This document shows positions 44,501-52,339 of a DNA stretch of 64,000 bases, piece by piece; within the stretch, counting starts at the first letter, position 1; every line of letters starts with the position of its first letter. This DNA comes from Streptomyces zaomyceticus (GTDB lineage: Bacteria > Actinomycetota > Actinomycetes > Streptomycetales > Streptomycetaceae), in the NCBI RefSeq assembly GCF_014656215.1, contig NZ_BNBZ01000012.1, forward strand, positions 155,287 through 219,286, written 5' to 3'. The position numbers and the translations under genes were made by a program. The notes below the pieces were generated by a model that ran no database searches, had not been told where the DNA came from, and was given only the letters and a program-made list of their open reading frames with translations.

Positions 44501-46237
44501 GCCCAGCGAGACCGCGGCCTTGCGCGGGTCGTCGTTGCGCCAGCCGGTCACCTTGCCGTCCGTACCGACCACCGCGTAGTCGGCCCTGCCGTCGCCGTTC
44601 AGGTCGGGGAACGCGATCTTCGAGCCGGCCGGGGCGGCGTCCCGGATCTTGCCGATCGGCTCCCAGCCGTACGAGCGACCGCTGATCATGCGCTGTAGGA
44701 CCGCGATCCGGGCGCCTTCGGCGAAGGCGTCCGCGATCTTCCGGTGGCCGGCGTCGGTCGGGTAGATCTCGTTGGTGATGTCCTGCGGGGTGACCTCACC
44801 CAGCTCGACCAGGACCAGCCGTGCGCCGCCCTTGATCTTGGCGTAGGCGATCGTGCGGAGCTCGCTGTTGTAGGCGTCGATCCGGGCCTGGTACGTCGGG
44901 TTCGTCGACGGCGGCAGGGTCCCGAGCAGAACCGTGGTCGTCGGCGAGGCCCGGTGGATGTCGTCCAGGAAGGTCCGCATCTTCCCGGCCGTCGCCGCAC
45001 CGTCGGCACCTCCGGCCAGGTCGGCCGTGCCCGCGACCAGGGTCATCAAGTTCGGCCGCAGTGTCCGCAGCGCGGGGATCGACTCGGCCTTGATGGCGTC
45101 GATGCCCTTGCCGTCGAAGCCCATGTGGTCGGGGTCGCCCCGCTTGCCGTTCTTCAGCTCACCGACGAAATCCGTGCGCTTGAAGACGAGCTCGGCCACC
45201 GTGCCACCGACCACCGCGATGGTGGTCAGGCCGCCCAGGATGGCCTTCAGGTAGTCCCGGAAGCCACCGTCGTCGGTGCTGTGGACACCGGCCGTGATCC
45301 CGTCACCGGTCGGCATCACCCGGAGTTCGTCGATCGCGCCGGGCGACGGGCTGGGAAGGGGCGGCGGGCTGGTGCCGCCCGCGTTGAGCCGGCCGGACTG
45401 GGTCGGCCGGTGGTCGGAGTTGCCCTCGGGCCGGACCGAGACCGTCAGCGCGTGGTCGAAGTGGGTGGTGACGAAGTAGTCCAGCACACCACCTTCCTGG
45501 TGGGTCCCCTGCGTCGAGGCGTGGATCCGCATGGTCGGCGGGAAGCTCGTCCGCTCCTCGAGGACCTCCGGTTCGACGTTGAAGTCGCCACCGACCGTCG
45601 CGTTGTAGGTGACGCCACGCTGGTTGCCCAGGCTCTCGATCCGGTCGTCGATGGCGTTCAGCAACGTCCCGGAGTCGCCGCCACCGCCGGACAGGCCGTG
45701 CACGGTGAAGTACCACTCGTTGCCGAAGCGCGCCCCGAGCGCGTTCCGTCCGGCGTCGACGGGGTTGCCGACGACGATCAACTCGTCGGGTGCCTCGGTC
45801 AGGACGAGCGCGTTGTTGACCCGGCCGCCGATCCGGCGCGGGTTGGTCGCGTCGTCGGCGGTCTGCAGGAAGTAGACCTCACGGGTCGGGATGGTGCTGC
45901 GGTAACCGCTGTCCACGATCCAGGTCCGGTGCAGCACGGTGAACTGATGCGTGCCGCCCTGGCTGTCGGTCGTGGTGAAGGTCTGGTCGGGCTGCGCGGC
46001 GCTGTTCTCGGGCGGGTGCGGGCCGACCTCCTGAAGCATCAGGATCGGCACCTGCAACGCCAGCCGCTGGACCGTGGTCCACTTGCTGCCGCTCTTCGCC
46101 TTGTTGTCGGCCCCCTGCATGTTCCAGGTGATCAGGGGCGTGGTGGCCGGAGGAAAATCGGTGGCGGCGGCCGGAACGACAAGTGACGCGGTCAACCCGG
46201 CCATCACCACCACTGCGGCGACCAATCGGCGGAACAA
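41516..46237 (-). CDS. secreted fusion: CdtB-like nuclease, SGNH-like, FG-GAP, GH18 chitinase, chitin-binding
   Basis: A 1573-residue secreted protein. Residues 1-25 are a signal peptide. Residues ~30-285 resemble the CdtB/DNase-I-like nuclease fold: TPLITWNMQGADNK, MLQEVGP, FTVHGLS, GGDFNVEP, GGVLDYFVT and NSDHRP supply the expected catalytic elements. Residues ~300-520 are SGNH-like, but the GDS serine is Gly (GDGIT, 311-315), although DAGH (495-498) remains. Four or five FG-GAP repeats (DLNGDGRADY) span ~540-790. A GH18 chitinase (~885-1385) has GFDGVDIDFEYP with acid Glu1028. The tail ends in a CBM5/12-like module. The start is TTG 46237. I infer chitin targeting of a nuclease toxin. Confidence 0.88.
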   Translation of the reverse strand: MFRRLVAAVVVMAGLTASLVVPAAATDFPPATTPLITWNMQGADNKAKSGSKWTTVQRLALQVPILMLQEVGPHPPENSAAQPDQTFTTTDSQGGTHQFTVLHRTWIVDSGYRSTIPTREVYFLQTADDATNPRRIGGRVNNALVLTEAPDELIVVGNPVDAGRNALGARFGNEWYFTVHGLSGGGGDSGTLLNAIDDRIESLGNQRGVTYNATVGGDFNVEPEVLEERTSFPPTMRIHASTQGTHQEGGVLDYFVTTHFDHALTVSVRPEGNSDHRPTQSGRLNAGGTSPPPLPSPSPGAIDELRVMPTGDGITAGVHSTDDGGFRDYLKAILGGLTTIAVVGGTVAELVFKRTDFVGELKNGKRGDPDHMGFDGKGIDAIKAESIPALRTLRPNLMTLVAGTADLAGGADGAATAGKMRTFLDDIHRASPTTTVLLGTLPPSTNPTYQARIDAYNSELRTIAYAKIKGGARLVLVELGEVTPQDITNEIYPTDAGHRKIADAFAEGARIAVLQRMISGRSYGWEPIGKIRDAAPAGSKIAFPDLNGDGRADYAVVGTDGKVTGWRNDDPRKAAVSLGDISPADRGTDPDRVYFADLDADGKDDYIRILYPPDSPAGIPAMRMARNTSSGGRISWDSPTIVANNLVYEPELYFTDIDGDGRDDLITLDRMSFPTAWRNKGKGMPTPGGWEKVEGFGTPGEARGAQVAFADITGDGKADTVRVEFTTGEVRAWQNTGAPWSVTKGWKSLGVIRADDPFQGTVGTFADLDGDGIEDFAMIRSGTTGSRTAKTAVRAAVASGAGDIEGWLVPSYGDGSRSDGGAGDLGVNGGVGDPMESHPGGDDGGARPGASGDCRPEGLAATPGVATPYCKVYQSDGREWLGQGRDRRVVGYFNGGRTGADGTPHYLVKNIPWSKVTHLNYAFASVENNRIKVDSNATQKEWPGEVGAEMDPSLPYKGHFNLLTKYKRLHPRVKTLISVGGWAGSGGFYAMTTNADGSVNQSGVDTFSRSVVDFLRTYGFDGVDIDFEYPTVLEDTGNPTDWALSNPRRKGLPTTYAALMKTLRDSLNRASVADDRYYLLTSASSASGYLARGMANQTALDHQDFTNLMAYDYHGTWNDVVGPNAALFDDGKDPELSDQYATPEYGRIGYFNTDWAMKYMRGAMQAGRVNIGVPYYTRGWQNVTGGTNGLWGTSRKPSGCEPGTGIKRPCGDGAFGIDNIWHDETNNGSELGSGTNPLWHTENLEKNITPVYARSVGLKPETDVTDRRTGRYTRYWDDTTKTSWLWNAEKKVFLSTEDEQSMDAVADLVRSTGAGGVMMWELGGDYSCPADVQPDTPCGMGYTLTTRLNEKLGNVGAYDNNLRTGSSGVAPTVTADLSVEMVDYPTATANLWPLQPTVRITNNTGRTLGGGKDTTLSFDIPASTSPLVKDANWQTGAQGGRWKLAPGTTFHRVSTTLDYCQIIPAGKSLDLPIIYFLPITGPVNTSLSIGGTAYAPVNDNLKGLGRATPPAGGCSAGNWDATKIYSPAAQPIEQTTVKYNGKVWKAKWETKGSAPGTGADADHEPWKLIGNAG

Positions 46238-46575
46238 GAGTCCCCCTTCTCATGCAACGGATCGGGAACGAGCGAATCGTTGGAAGGTACATGGTTCTCG
46301 GCCGCAAGCCTCCACCGTTCATGAGGATCCGTCAGCTCGCCACGCCCCTTGTGGCGAGTTCTCGTCGTGACGCCGGAGTCCGGGCACGGCCGGGCGCACG
46401 GCTGTCGCGTCGGGTGGGCGCGGAGCCGGCCCAGGGCCTCGGTGATCACGTCGGTCCGGGGCCGGTGCCCGCCAGGGAGAAGGACACGGCGGCGACCGGT
46501 GGTGACGCCCGCGCGGCGCCTCGGGGCGTGGACGGTGATCCGCGGTGCGCGGGTCTCTCCCTTAGCCTGCCTCGG
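46238..46575. other. intergenic region with hairpin at 46336-46358
   Basis: This region separates the divergent chitinase-fusion and 46576 genes. It holds one perfect hairpin, CTCGCCAC/GTGGCGAG with a 7-nt loop (46336-46358). TAGCCT at 46563-46568 is a probable -10 box for the rightward gene. I see no DasR-type operator for the chitinase gene. Confidence 0.5.
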
Positions 46576-47235
46576 GTGACCGAACCGACCGACGCCGTGC
46601 TCACCGACGGGGTGCCGGCGCGCCTTGTCGACCTCGCCCTGGCCTCCCGGAACCCGGGGGCCGCCCCGCTGGAGGACGAACTCCAGCGCTTCTCCCGGCT
46701 GATGCAGGACTCGCACACGATCGCCTGGGCCATGCCTCTCGGCGCCGTGGCCTCGCTCCTCGACGGACTGGCGGACGAGTACGCCACGGAGCGGTACGGC
46801 GCCAGACCGGCCGCGTTCCGTGACCGGCTCGCCCGGGCGGCCGGCGACGAACCCGTCGACGCCTTCCTGCGTGCCGTGGCGGAACTCGTCCGCGACCCCT
46901 CGTTCGGCGTCTGCCCGGGCCTTGGCGAACTGCCGCTGTCGCAGTGGGAGGCACTCGCCCGCTTCGGCATCGTCAACGAGTTCGCCTCACAGCTGCCCAC
47001 CGGTGAGTACGGCCGCGACCCGGTCGCGGAGGCGCATGAGCTGGTCGCCATGGATCACCCCGACTGCCACGGCAGGATCGCCGATCTGGCCGGCATGCTG
47101 CAGCGCGTCCTCTACATGTTCCGTACGCCCGGCGAGCTCGACGAGGCCTTCGCGTCCGTCATGCCGTCGGTGACGAGCGCACGGCTGCGACTGCTCCTGG
47201 ACGCCGTCCACGCCCACTTCGCCGAGCACCACTGA
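46576..47235 (+). CDS. hypothetical protein (219 aa), probably leaderless
   Basis: A soluble, mostly helical protein of 219 residues starting VTEPTDAVLTDGVPARLV (GTG read as Met) and ending LLLDAVHAHFAEHH. I recognise no family. Conserved-looking elements are MQDSHTIAWAMPLG, GVCPGLGELPLSQWE and AHELVAMDHPDCHGRI. The frame is open well upstream, but that part is not protein-like. A TAGCCT -10 box ends 7 nt before the GTG and there is no ribosome site, so transcription may begin at the start codon. Confidence 0.6.
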   Translation: MTEPTDAVLTDGVPARLVDLALASRNPGAAPLEDELQRFSRLMQDSHTIAWAMPLGAVASLLDGLADEYATERYGARPAAFRDRLARAAGDEPVDAFLRAVAELVRDPSFGVCPGLGELPLSQWEALARFGIVNEFASQLPTGEYGRDPVAEAHELVAMDHPDCHGRIADLAGMLQRVLYMFRTPGELDEAFASVMPSVTSARLRLLLDAVHAHFAEHH

Positions 47236-48217
47236 CCCGCCGGGCCTCGTCGCCACGGAGAGAGCCGTCGAGAGAGCCGTCGAGGAGGCTGTCGCCGTAC
47301 CCGTCGCGGCGGACCGCTACCTGCGGAACGATGCGCGCGGGACGATGTGCGTAGTCAACTCACGTACGTCTGAGGAGAGTTGGATGGCGCTCTCGGCGTA
47401 CGGGGAACGATCGGTCCGCCGGTTCGCGACCGGGGGAGAGGCGCTGAACCGCCGATTCCGCCGGTGCGAACGTGCGCGCTCCTCGGCGGGTCCGCCGGAA
47501 CTCCCTCGCGGGCTGGGCTTCGTGGTCACGGCGGAGCGAGGTGTCGATTCCCGACCGGCGGCCCGGTCGGGGGTGGGGCGGGGAGGCCCGCACGGGCGAG
47601 GCGTCCGGTACGCACACGGGGAGCCGGTTCGCGCCGCCGGTGGGTGAACCGTGCGGCCGACGGGCGGAGTTGTGAGCGACGACTCGCGCGGAGCAGGTAA
47701 CACTCGTGGCCACGCTTTCCGGTGGTAGGGGGCTCTCGCTGCGGGTGTGGCGACGGGCCGGAAGCCACGCGCAGCGAGCCGATCGAGATCATCACGTGCC
47801 GGGGTCGTGCAGGTCAAGGCCCTGCCGGCGCGTGTCGGAGCCGAGGCTCCCCGGGCGGGCGCGTACCGACGCGGGGCGCCGTCCCGGTCGTCGGCGGCCC
47901 TCGCGCCGATACCACGTCGCTCGCAAAAGCTTCACGAAATCCGCATCAGCGAGGCGTTGTTGACGGGTTCATGGAGGATATGCAAATGTCGGCCCCGCCC
48001 GAGGATCTCCGACACTCCGCCTCGGGTCGCACGTAACCGACCGTACTTTGCGCCGGGAAGGGCTTTCCCTCTCAACCAGCAGTGTCCGTAGCGCTCTTGT
48101 CAGAGCGTCACCCCCCCATTTTCGATCAGCACTCATCGACAGCGCCGGCCTGCCCTCCGCCACCCGCGGAGGCGCCGGCCGAGCTCCGTCGTGCTCCGAA
48201 CCACACCGAGGATCAGC
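47236..48217. other. 982-nt region without a recognisable gene
   Basis: Several frames stay open here because of the high GC content, but none has a family motif or a good ribosome site. A 21-codon frame from ATG 47971 (MEDMQMSAPPEDLRHSASGR, one more Thr, then stop) is too weak to call. Small hairpins occur, such as GGGAA/TTCCC near 48053. The region must hold the promoter of the gene cluster that starts at 48218, perhaps TTGACG near 47962, but I cannot place it firmly. Confidence 0.45.
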
Positions 48218-48808
48218 ATGGGCAAGATCGCCGTACTCACCAACGACCTGCAGGCCGACGTCGTCCACAAGACGCCCGAGCGGACCGCCGCCATGGCCGA
48301 GGCACAGCCCCGTTTCGTCCACTTCCTGGAGGAGATGCGCCGCCGCGGGCACGGCATCTACCACCTCCAGCTGGTGAACCTTCCCGACGACCCCAACGTG
48401 GAGCGGGACTTCGACGGGACCCTGCCGCTGCAGCGCGGCAGCGAGGGCGCGGCCATCCTGGGCGACTTCCTCGACCCCTCCGACTCCGTCGTCGAGAAGA
48501 ACAAGGACAGCGGTTTCTACGAGACCGAGCTGCACGACCTGCTGCAGAAGAACGGTGTGGACACCGTCCTGGTCACCGGTCTGCAGACGCAGATCTGCGT
48601 CCAGACGACCGCCGCCGACGCCTTCTTCCGCGGCTACAACATCTGGGTCCCCTCCGACTGCGTCGTGTCCGGCGACCCCGAGGCCCGCGACCGGTCCCTC
48701 GAGTGGCTGAGCGGCTACTGCGCCACCGTCGCGAGCTCCGAGGAGATCCTCGCCACGCTGGACAGCGACGGCGAGCTGGCCCGCAAGGTCGTCAAGATCC
48801 TTCCGTAA
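48218..48808 (+). CDS. isochorismatase-superfamily cysteine hydrolase
   Basis: A 196-residue cysteine hydrolase. The family triad is visible: Asp10 in VLTNDLQ, Lys94 in VVEKNKDSGF, and nucleophile Cys127 in TGLQTQICVQTTAADAFFRG, shortened to QTQICVQTTA. Members cleave isochorismate, nicotinamide, ureido and N-carbamoyl compounds or related amides. Being first in a cluster with hypF and hypE, a carbamoyl, ureido or cyano-derived substrate is an attractive guess. ATG 48218 is preceded by GAGGATC. hypE begins 57 nt downstream. Confidence 0.9.
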   Translation: MGKIAVLTNDLQADVVHKTPERTAAMAEAQPRFVHFLEEMRRRGHGIYHLQLVNLPDDPNVERDFDGTLPLQRGSEGAAILGDFLDPSDSVVEKNKDSGFYETELHDLLQKNGVDTVLVTGLQTQICVQTTAADAFFRGYNIWVPSDCVVSGDPEARDRSLEWLSGYCATVASSEEILATLDSDGELARKVVKILP

Positions 48809-48865
48809 CACCTCCCTTCCACCGCGCCGACGCGCCCACCCCCCAACGCCCCGAAGGGAAACCCG

Positions 48866-49891
48866 ATGACCACCCCCGCAGCCGACCTCGGTGAAGTCGT
48901 CCTCGACCACGGCAGTGGCACACAGCTCAGTCACGAACTGCTCTCACTGATCGTGGAGACGCTCGGCGATGTCTACATCGGCGAGATGGAGGACAGCGCG
49001 ATGCTGCCCATCGCCGCCGGGCAGATAGCCATGACCACCGACTCGTTCGTCGTCGACCCGCCGTTCTTCGGCAACGGCGACATCGGCAAGATCGCGGTCT
49101 GCGGAACCGTCAACGACCTTGCCGTGGTGGGCGCCAAGCCGCTCTACCTCACCCTGGGAATGATCCTGGAGACGGGCCTGCCGATCTCCCGTCTGGTGCA
49201 GGTCCTCACCTCGATCCGGGAGACGGCTCGGGAGGCCGGCGTCCAGATCGTCTGCGGTGACACCAAGGTCGTCCGCAAGGGCGAAGCGGACCAGATCTAC
49301 CTCAACACCGCCGGCGTGGGAGTGTTCGAGCGGACGCCGCTGAGGATGCGCAACGTCCGGCCGGGCGACCGGGTGATCCTCAGCGGTCCTATCGGCAACC
49401 ACACCGTGCACCTCCTCTCGATCCGCGAGGGACTGGGATTCGAGCAGCGGGTCCTGAGCGACTGCGCCCCGGTCAACGGCATGCTCGACGCACTCTTCGC
49501 CGCCGTCGACGAGGGCGACGTGCGCTCCGTGCGCGACGTCACCCGGGGCGGACTCGCCGCGGTCCTGCACGAGTACGCCGGTGCAGTCGAGCGGACCATC
49601 CGCATCGACAAGGAGGCGCTCCCGATCCAGTTCGAGACCCTCATGGCCACGGACATGCTGGGCATCGACCCGATCCACTCCGCCAACGAGGGCTGTGTCT
49701 GTCTGTTCGTCGATCCCTCCGCCGAGCAGAAGGTCCTGGACGCCCTGCGCGCCCACAAGCACGGAACCGGAGCGGTCGCCATCGGCGAGGTCACCGAGCA
49801 GGACGGCGCGCTCGTCCTGATGCGGGACGCCGAGGGCCGCGACTCCGTGGTCGAGGAACTGCTGGGCGCCGAACTCCCGCGGCTCTGCTGA
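48866..49891 (+). CDS. hypE: HypE, carbamoyl dehydratase (cyano-group formation)
   Basis: HypE accepts a carbamoyl group from HypF on its C-terminal cysteine and dehydrates it, with ATP, to an enzyme thiocyanate. The 341-residue product is full length: N-terminal ELLSLIVETLGDVYIGEMEDSA, shortened to LSLIVETLGD, ATP-binding IAMTTDSFVVDPPFFGNGDIG, shortened to MTTDSFVVDPPFF, VCGDTKVV, VTRGGLAAVLHE, and the essential C-terminal ending ELPRLC, equivalent to PRIC. AAGGG lies 8 nt before ATG. Normally it serves NiFe hydrogenase, but HypA-D and hydrogenase genes are absent here. Confidence 0.95.
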   Translation: MTTPAADLGEVVLDHGSGTQLSHELLSLIVETLGDVYIGEMEDSAMLPIAAGQIAMTTDSFVVDPPFFGNGDIGKIAVCGTVNDLAVVGAKPLYLTLGMILETGLPISRLVQVLTSIRETAREAGVQIVCGDTKVVRKGEADQIYLNTAGVGVFERTPLRMRNVRPGDRVILSGPIGNHTVHLLSIREGLGFEQRVLSDCAPVNGMLDALFAAVDEGDVRSVRDVTRGGLAAVLHEYAGAVERTIRIDKEALPIQFETLMATDMLGIDPIHSANEGCVCLFVDPSAEQKVLDALRAHKHGTGAVAIGEVTEQDGALVLMRDAEGRDSVVEELLGAELPRLC

Positions 49892-49894
49892 CCC

Positions 49895-52339
49895 ATGACC
49901 ACCACCGAACAGGATGTGAGCGGGGGCCCTCCACGGGGCGACTCCGCCACGACCGCGAGCGGGACCGCCGGAGACCCCGGCGTGACGCCCGTACGCCGCC
50001 TCGCCCGTGTCACCGGAGTGGTCCAGGGCGTCGGATACCGGCCCTTCGTCTACAAGGCGGCACTCGCGCACGGTCTGACCGGATGGGTCCTCAACGACCC
50101 GGAGGGGGTGCTCACCGAGGTCACCGGCCCGCTCGACGCCGTGGAGGCCTTCCTCGCGGAACTCACCGGCCAGGCCCCGCCGCAGGCGCGGGTCACCGGG
50201 GTCCACGTCGAGGAACTGCCCGTGCCGGCCGACCCGTCGGACGAGTTCGTGATCCGCACGAGCGTGCACACGGGCAGCAAGGACACCATCGTCCCCGCCG
50301 ACGGCCATGTGTGCGCGGACTGCCTCGCCGAGCTGAGCGACCCGACTGACCGCCGGTACCGCTACCCCTTCATCAACTGCACCAACTGCGGCCCGCGCTA
50401 CTCGATCGTCCAGGCACTCCCGTACGACCGGGCGCAGACCACCATGGCCGACTTCACCATGTGCGCCGCCTGCGCGGGCGAGTACGGCGATCCGCTCGAC
50501 CGCCGCTACCACGCCCAGCCGAACGCCTGCCCGGACTGCGGCCCCCGGCTCCTGTCGGCCGACGCCTCCGGGAACACCCTGCGGGGCGAGGAGGCGCTGA
50601 AGGCGGCGGTGACGGCGCTGCAAGCGGGGAGGATCGTCGCCGTCAAGAGCGTCGGAGGCTTCCACCTGGCGGTCGACGCCCGCGACGAGGCGGCCGTGCG
50701 CGGCCTGAGGGCGGGCAAGCGCCGCGACTCCAAGCCCTTCGCCGTGATGGCCCGCGACCTGGAGACGGCGGCCGGCTTCGCCGAGATCGGACCGGCCGAG
50801 GCGGAGCTGCTCGTCTCCTCCTCCCGGCCCATCGTGCTCGCCCGGAAGAAGCCGGGCGGGCTGCCCGAGGCGATCGCGCCCCGCAACCCGAACATCGGCG
50901 TGATGCTGCCCTCCGCGCCCCAGCACCATCTGCTGCTGGCCGAGGAGGGACTGGACACGCTGGTCATGACCAGCGGGAACATCTCCGGGTATCCGATCGC
51001 GTACCGCAACGAGGACGCGCTGGAGCAGCTCTTCGCCATCGCGGACCTGGTGCTCTACAACGACCGCGACATCGAGACGAGGGTCGACGACTCGCTCGTA
51101 CGGTGCTCCGCCCACCCGGAGCTCGACGGTCCGCTGGTCAGTTTCCTGCGCAGGGCCCGCGGCTACGCCCCCTACCCCGTCGAGGTGGACGTCGAGCTGG
51201 CCCCGATGGTCGCCTTCGGCGCCGAGCTGAAGACCACGGTGGCGCTCTCCCGCGGCACCCGCGTCTATCTGAGCCAGCACATCGGCGACCTGAAGAACGA
51301 CGAGACCTGGGAGTCCCACCAGCAGACGGCGCGCCATCTGGCCGCACTGCACGAGCTGACGCCCCGGAACGCGGCCGTCGACCTCCATCCGCAGTTCCGG
51401 GCCACCCGGCTGGCGCTGAAGGAGGAGGGCTCCGAGTACGAGCGGGTCGTCCAGGTGCAGCACCATCACGCGCACATGGCGTCCTGCATGGCGGAGAACC
51501 GTTTGACCGGCCCCACTCTGGGTGTCGTGTTCGACGGGGCCGGCTACGGCCCGGACGGCACCACCTGGGGCGGCGAGTTCCTGCTCGGCGGCTACCGGGA
51601 GGCCCAGCGGGTCGCCCACCTGCGCACCGTTCCCCTGCTCGGCGGCGACCGCGCGGTGAAGGAACCGGTCAGGACCGGCTTCGCGCTGGCCCTGGACGCT
51701 CTGGGCGAACCGGAGGCGGCGGTGACCGCCTTCCCGGTGCTCGGACGGTGGGACGAGCAGCAGCTGCACGTCTTCGCCACCATGGCCCGGCGGGGAGTCA
51801 ACGCTCCGCACGCCTCCAGCATGGGCCGGCTCTTCGACGGCGTCGCCGCACTGCTCGACGTCACCACCCACGCCGAGTACGAGGCGCAGGGGCCGATCGA
51901 GCTGGAAGGGCTCCTCGCCAGGGACCTCTCCATGACGGCCCCGGAGCAGCGCTACCGCTTCGCGCTGGACACCACCACGACAACCGCGCAGATCGATCCC
52001 CGGCCCGTGGTGCGTGCCCTGGCCGCGGACCTCGCCGAGGGCGTGGACCGTGCGGAGATCAGCAGGCGGTTCCACTCGGGCGTCGTCGACATGGTCGTCG
52101 AGCGTGCCCTGGCCGTCCGCGAGGCCCACGGCGCGGACGCCTTCGAGCAGGTGGTCCTCTCCGGCGGGGTCTTCCTCAACGAGTTCCTGCTCGTGAACTG
52201 CCTGGTGGAGCTGCGGCGCGCCGGGTTCCGGGCGTACTGCCAGCAGCAGGTGCCCACCAACGACGGGGGCATCGCGCTGGGGCAGATCATGGTGGCCCAC
52301 GCCCGGCTCGCGGCGTCCGACGAGGAGCCGCGCGGATGA
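49895..52339 (+). CDS. hypF: HypF, carbamoyltransferase
   Basis: HypF hydrolyses carbamoyl phosphate, makes carbamoyl-AMP and passes the carbamoyl group to HypE. All domains are present in 814 residues: acylphosphatase (~35-125, VTGVVQGVGYRPFVY), zinc fingers with four CxxC pairs (CADC, CTNC, CAAC, CPDC), YrdC-like (~215-400, AVKSVGGFHLAVDA) and Kae1-like (VQHHHAHMASCMAEN and VFDGAGYGPDGTTWGGEF). A ~30-residue polar N-terminal extension is unusual. ATG starts 3 nt after hypE with no ribosome site, so coupled translation is likely; the next gene overlaps its stop by 4 nt. Confidence 0.95.
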   Translation: MTTTEQDVSGGPPRGDSATTASGTAGDPGVTPVRRLARVTGVVQGVGYRPFVYKAALAHGLTGWVLNDPEGVLTEVTGPLDAVEAFLAELTGQAPPQARVTGVHVEELPVPADPSDEFVIRTSVHTGSKDTIVPADGHVCADCLAELSDPTDRRYRYPFINCTNCGPRYSIVQALPYDRAQTTMADFTMCAACAGEYGDPLDRRYHAQPNACPDCGPRLLSADASGNTLRGEEALKAAVTALQAGRIVAVKSVGGFHLAVDARDEAAVRGLRAGKRRDSKPFAVMARDLETAAGFAEIGPAEAELLVSSSRPIVLARKKPGGLPEAIAPRNPNIGVMLPSAPQHHLLLAEEGLDTLVMTSGNISGYPIAYRNEDALEQLFAIADLVLYNDRDIETRVDDSLVRCSAHPELDGPLVSFLRRARGYAPYPVEVDVELAPMVAFGAELKTTVALSRGTRVYLSQHIGDLKNDETWESHQQTARHLAALHELTPRNAAVDLHPQFRATRLALKEEGSEYERVVQVQHHHAHMASCMAENRLTGPTLGVVFDGAGYGPDGTTWGGEFLLGGYREAQRVAHLRTVPLLGGDRAVKEPVRTGFALALDALGEPEAAVTAFPVLGRWDEQQLHVFATMARRGVNAPHASSMGRLFDGVAALLDVTTHAEYEAQGPIELEGLLARDLSMTAPEQRYRFALDTTTTTAQIDPRPVVRALAADLAEGVDRAEISRRFHSGVVDMVVERALAVREAHGADAFEQVVLSGGVFLNEFLLVNCLVELRRAGFRAYCQQQVPTNDGGIALGQIMVAHARLAASDEEPRG

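Noticed and set aside
46238..46575. DasR (GlcNAc-responsive) operator for the chitinase fusion
   Set aside because: No GGTCTAGACC-like palindrome was found in the upstream region.
47345..47647. A 100-codon plus-strand frame in the gap before the HypEF cluster
   Set aside because: Arg/Gly-rich composition, no family resemblance and no ribosome site; other frames here are equally open.
48866..52339. Ordinary hydrogenase maturation operon
   Set aside because: HypA, B, C, D and hydrogenase subunits are absent in the window, and the next genes overlap hypF and encode ligases; still open beyond 64000.
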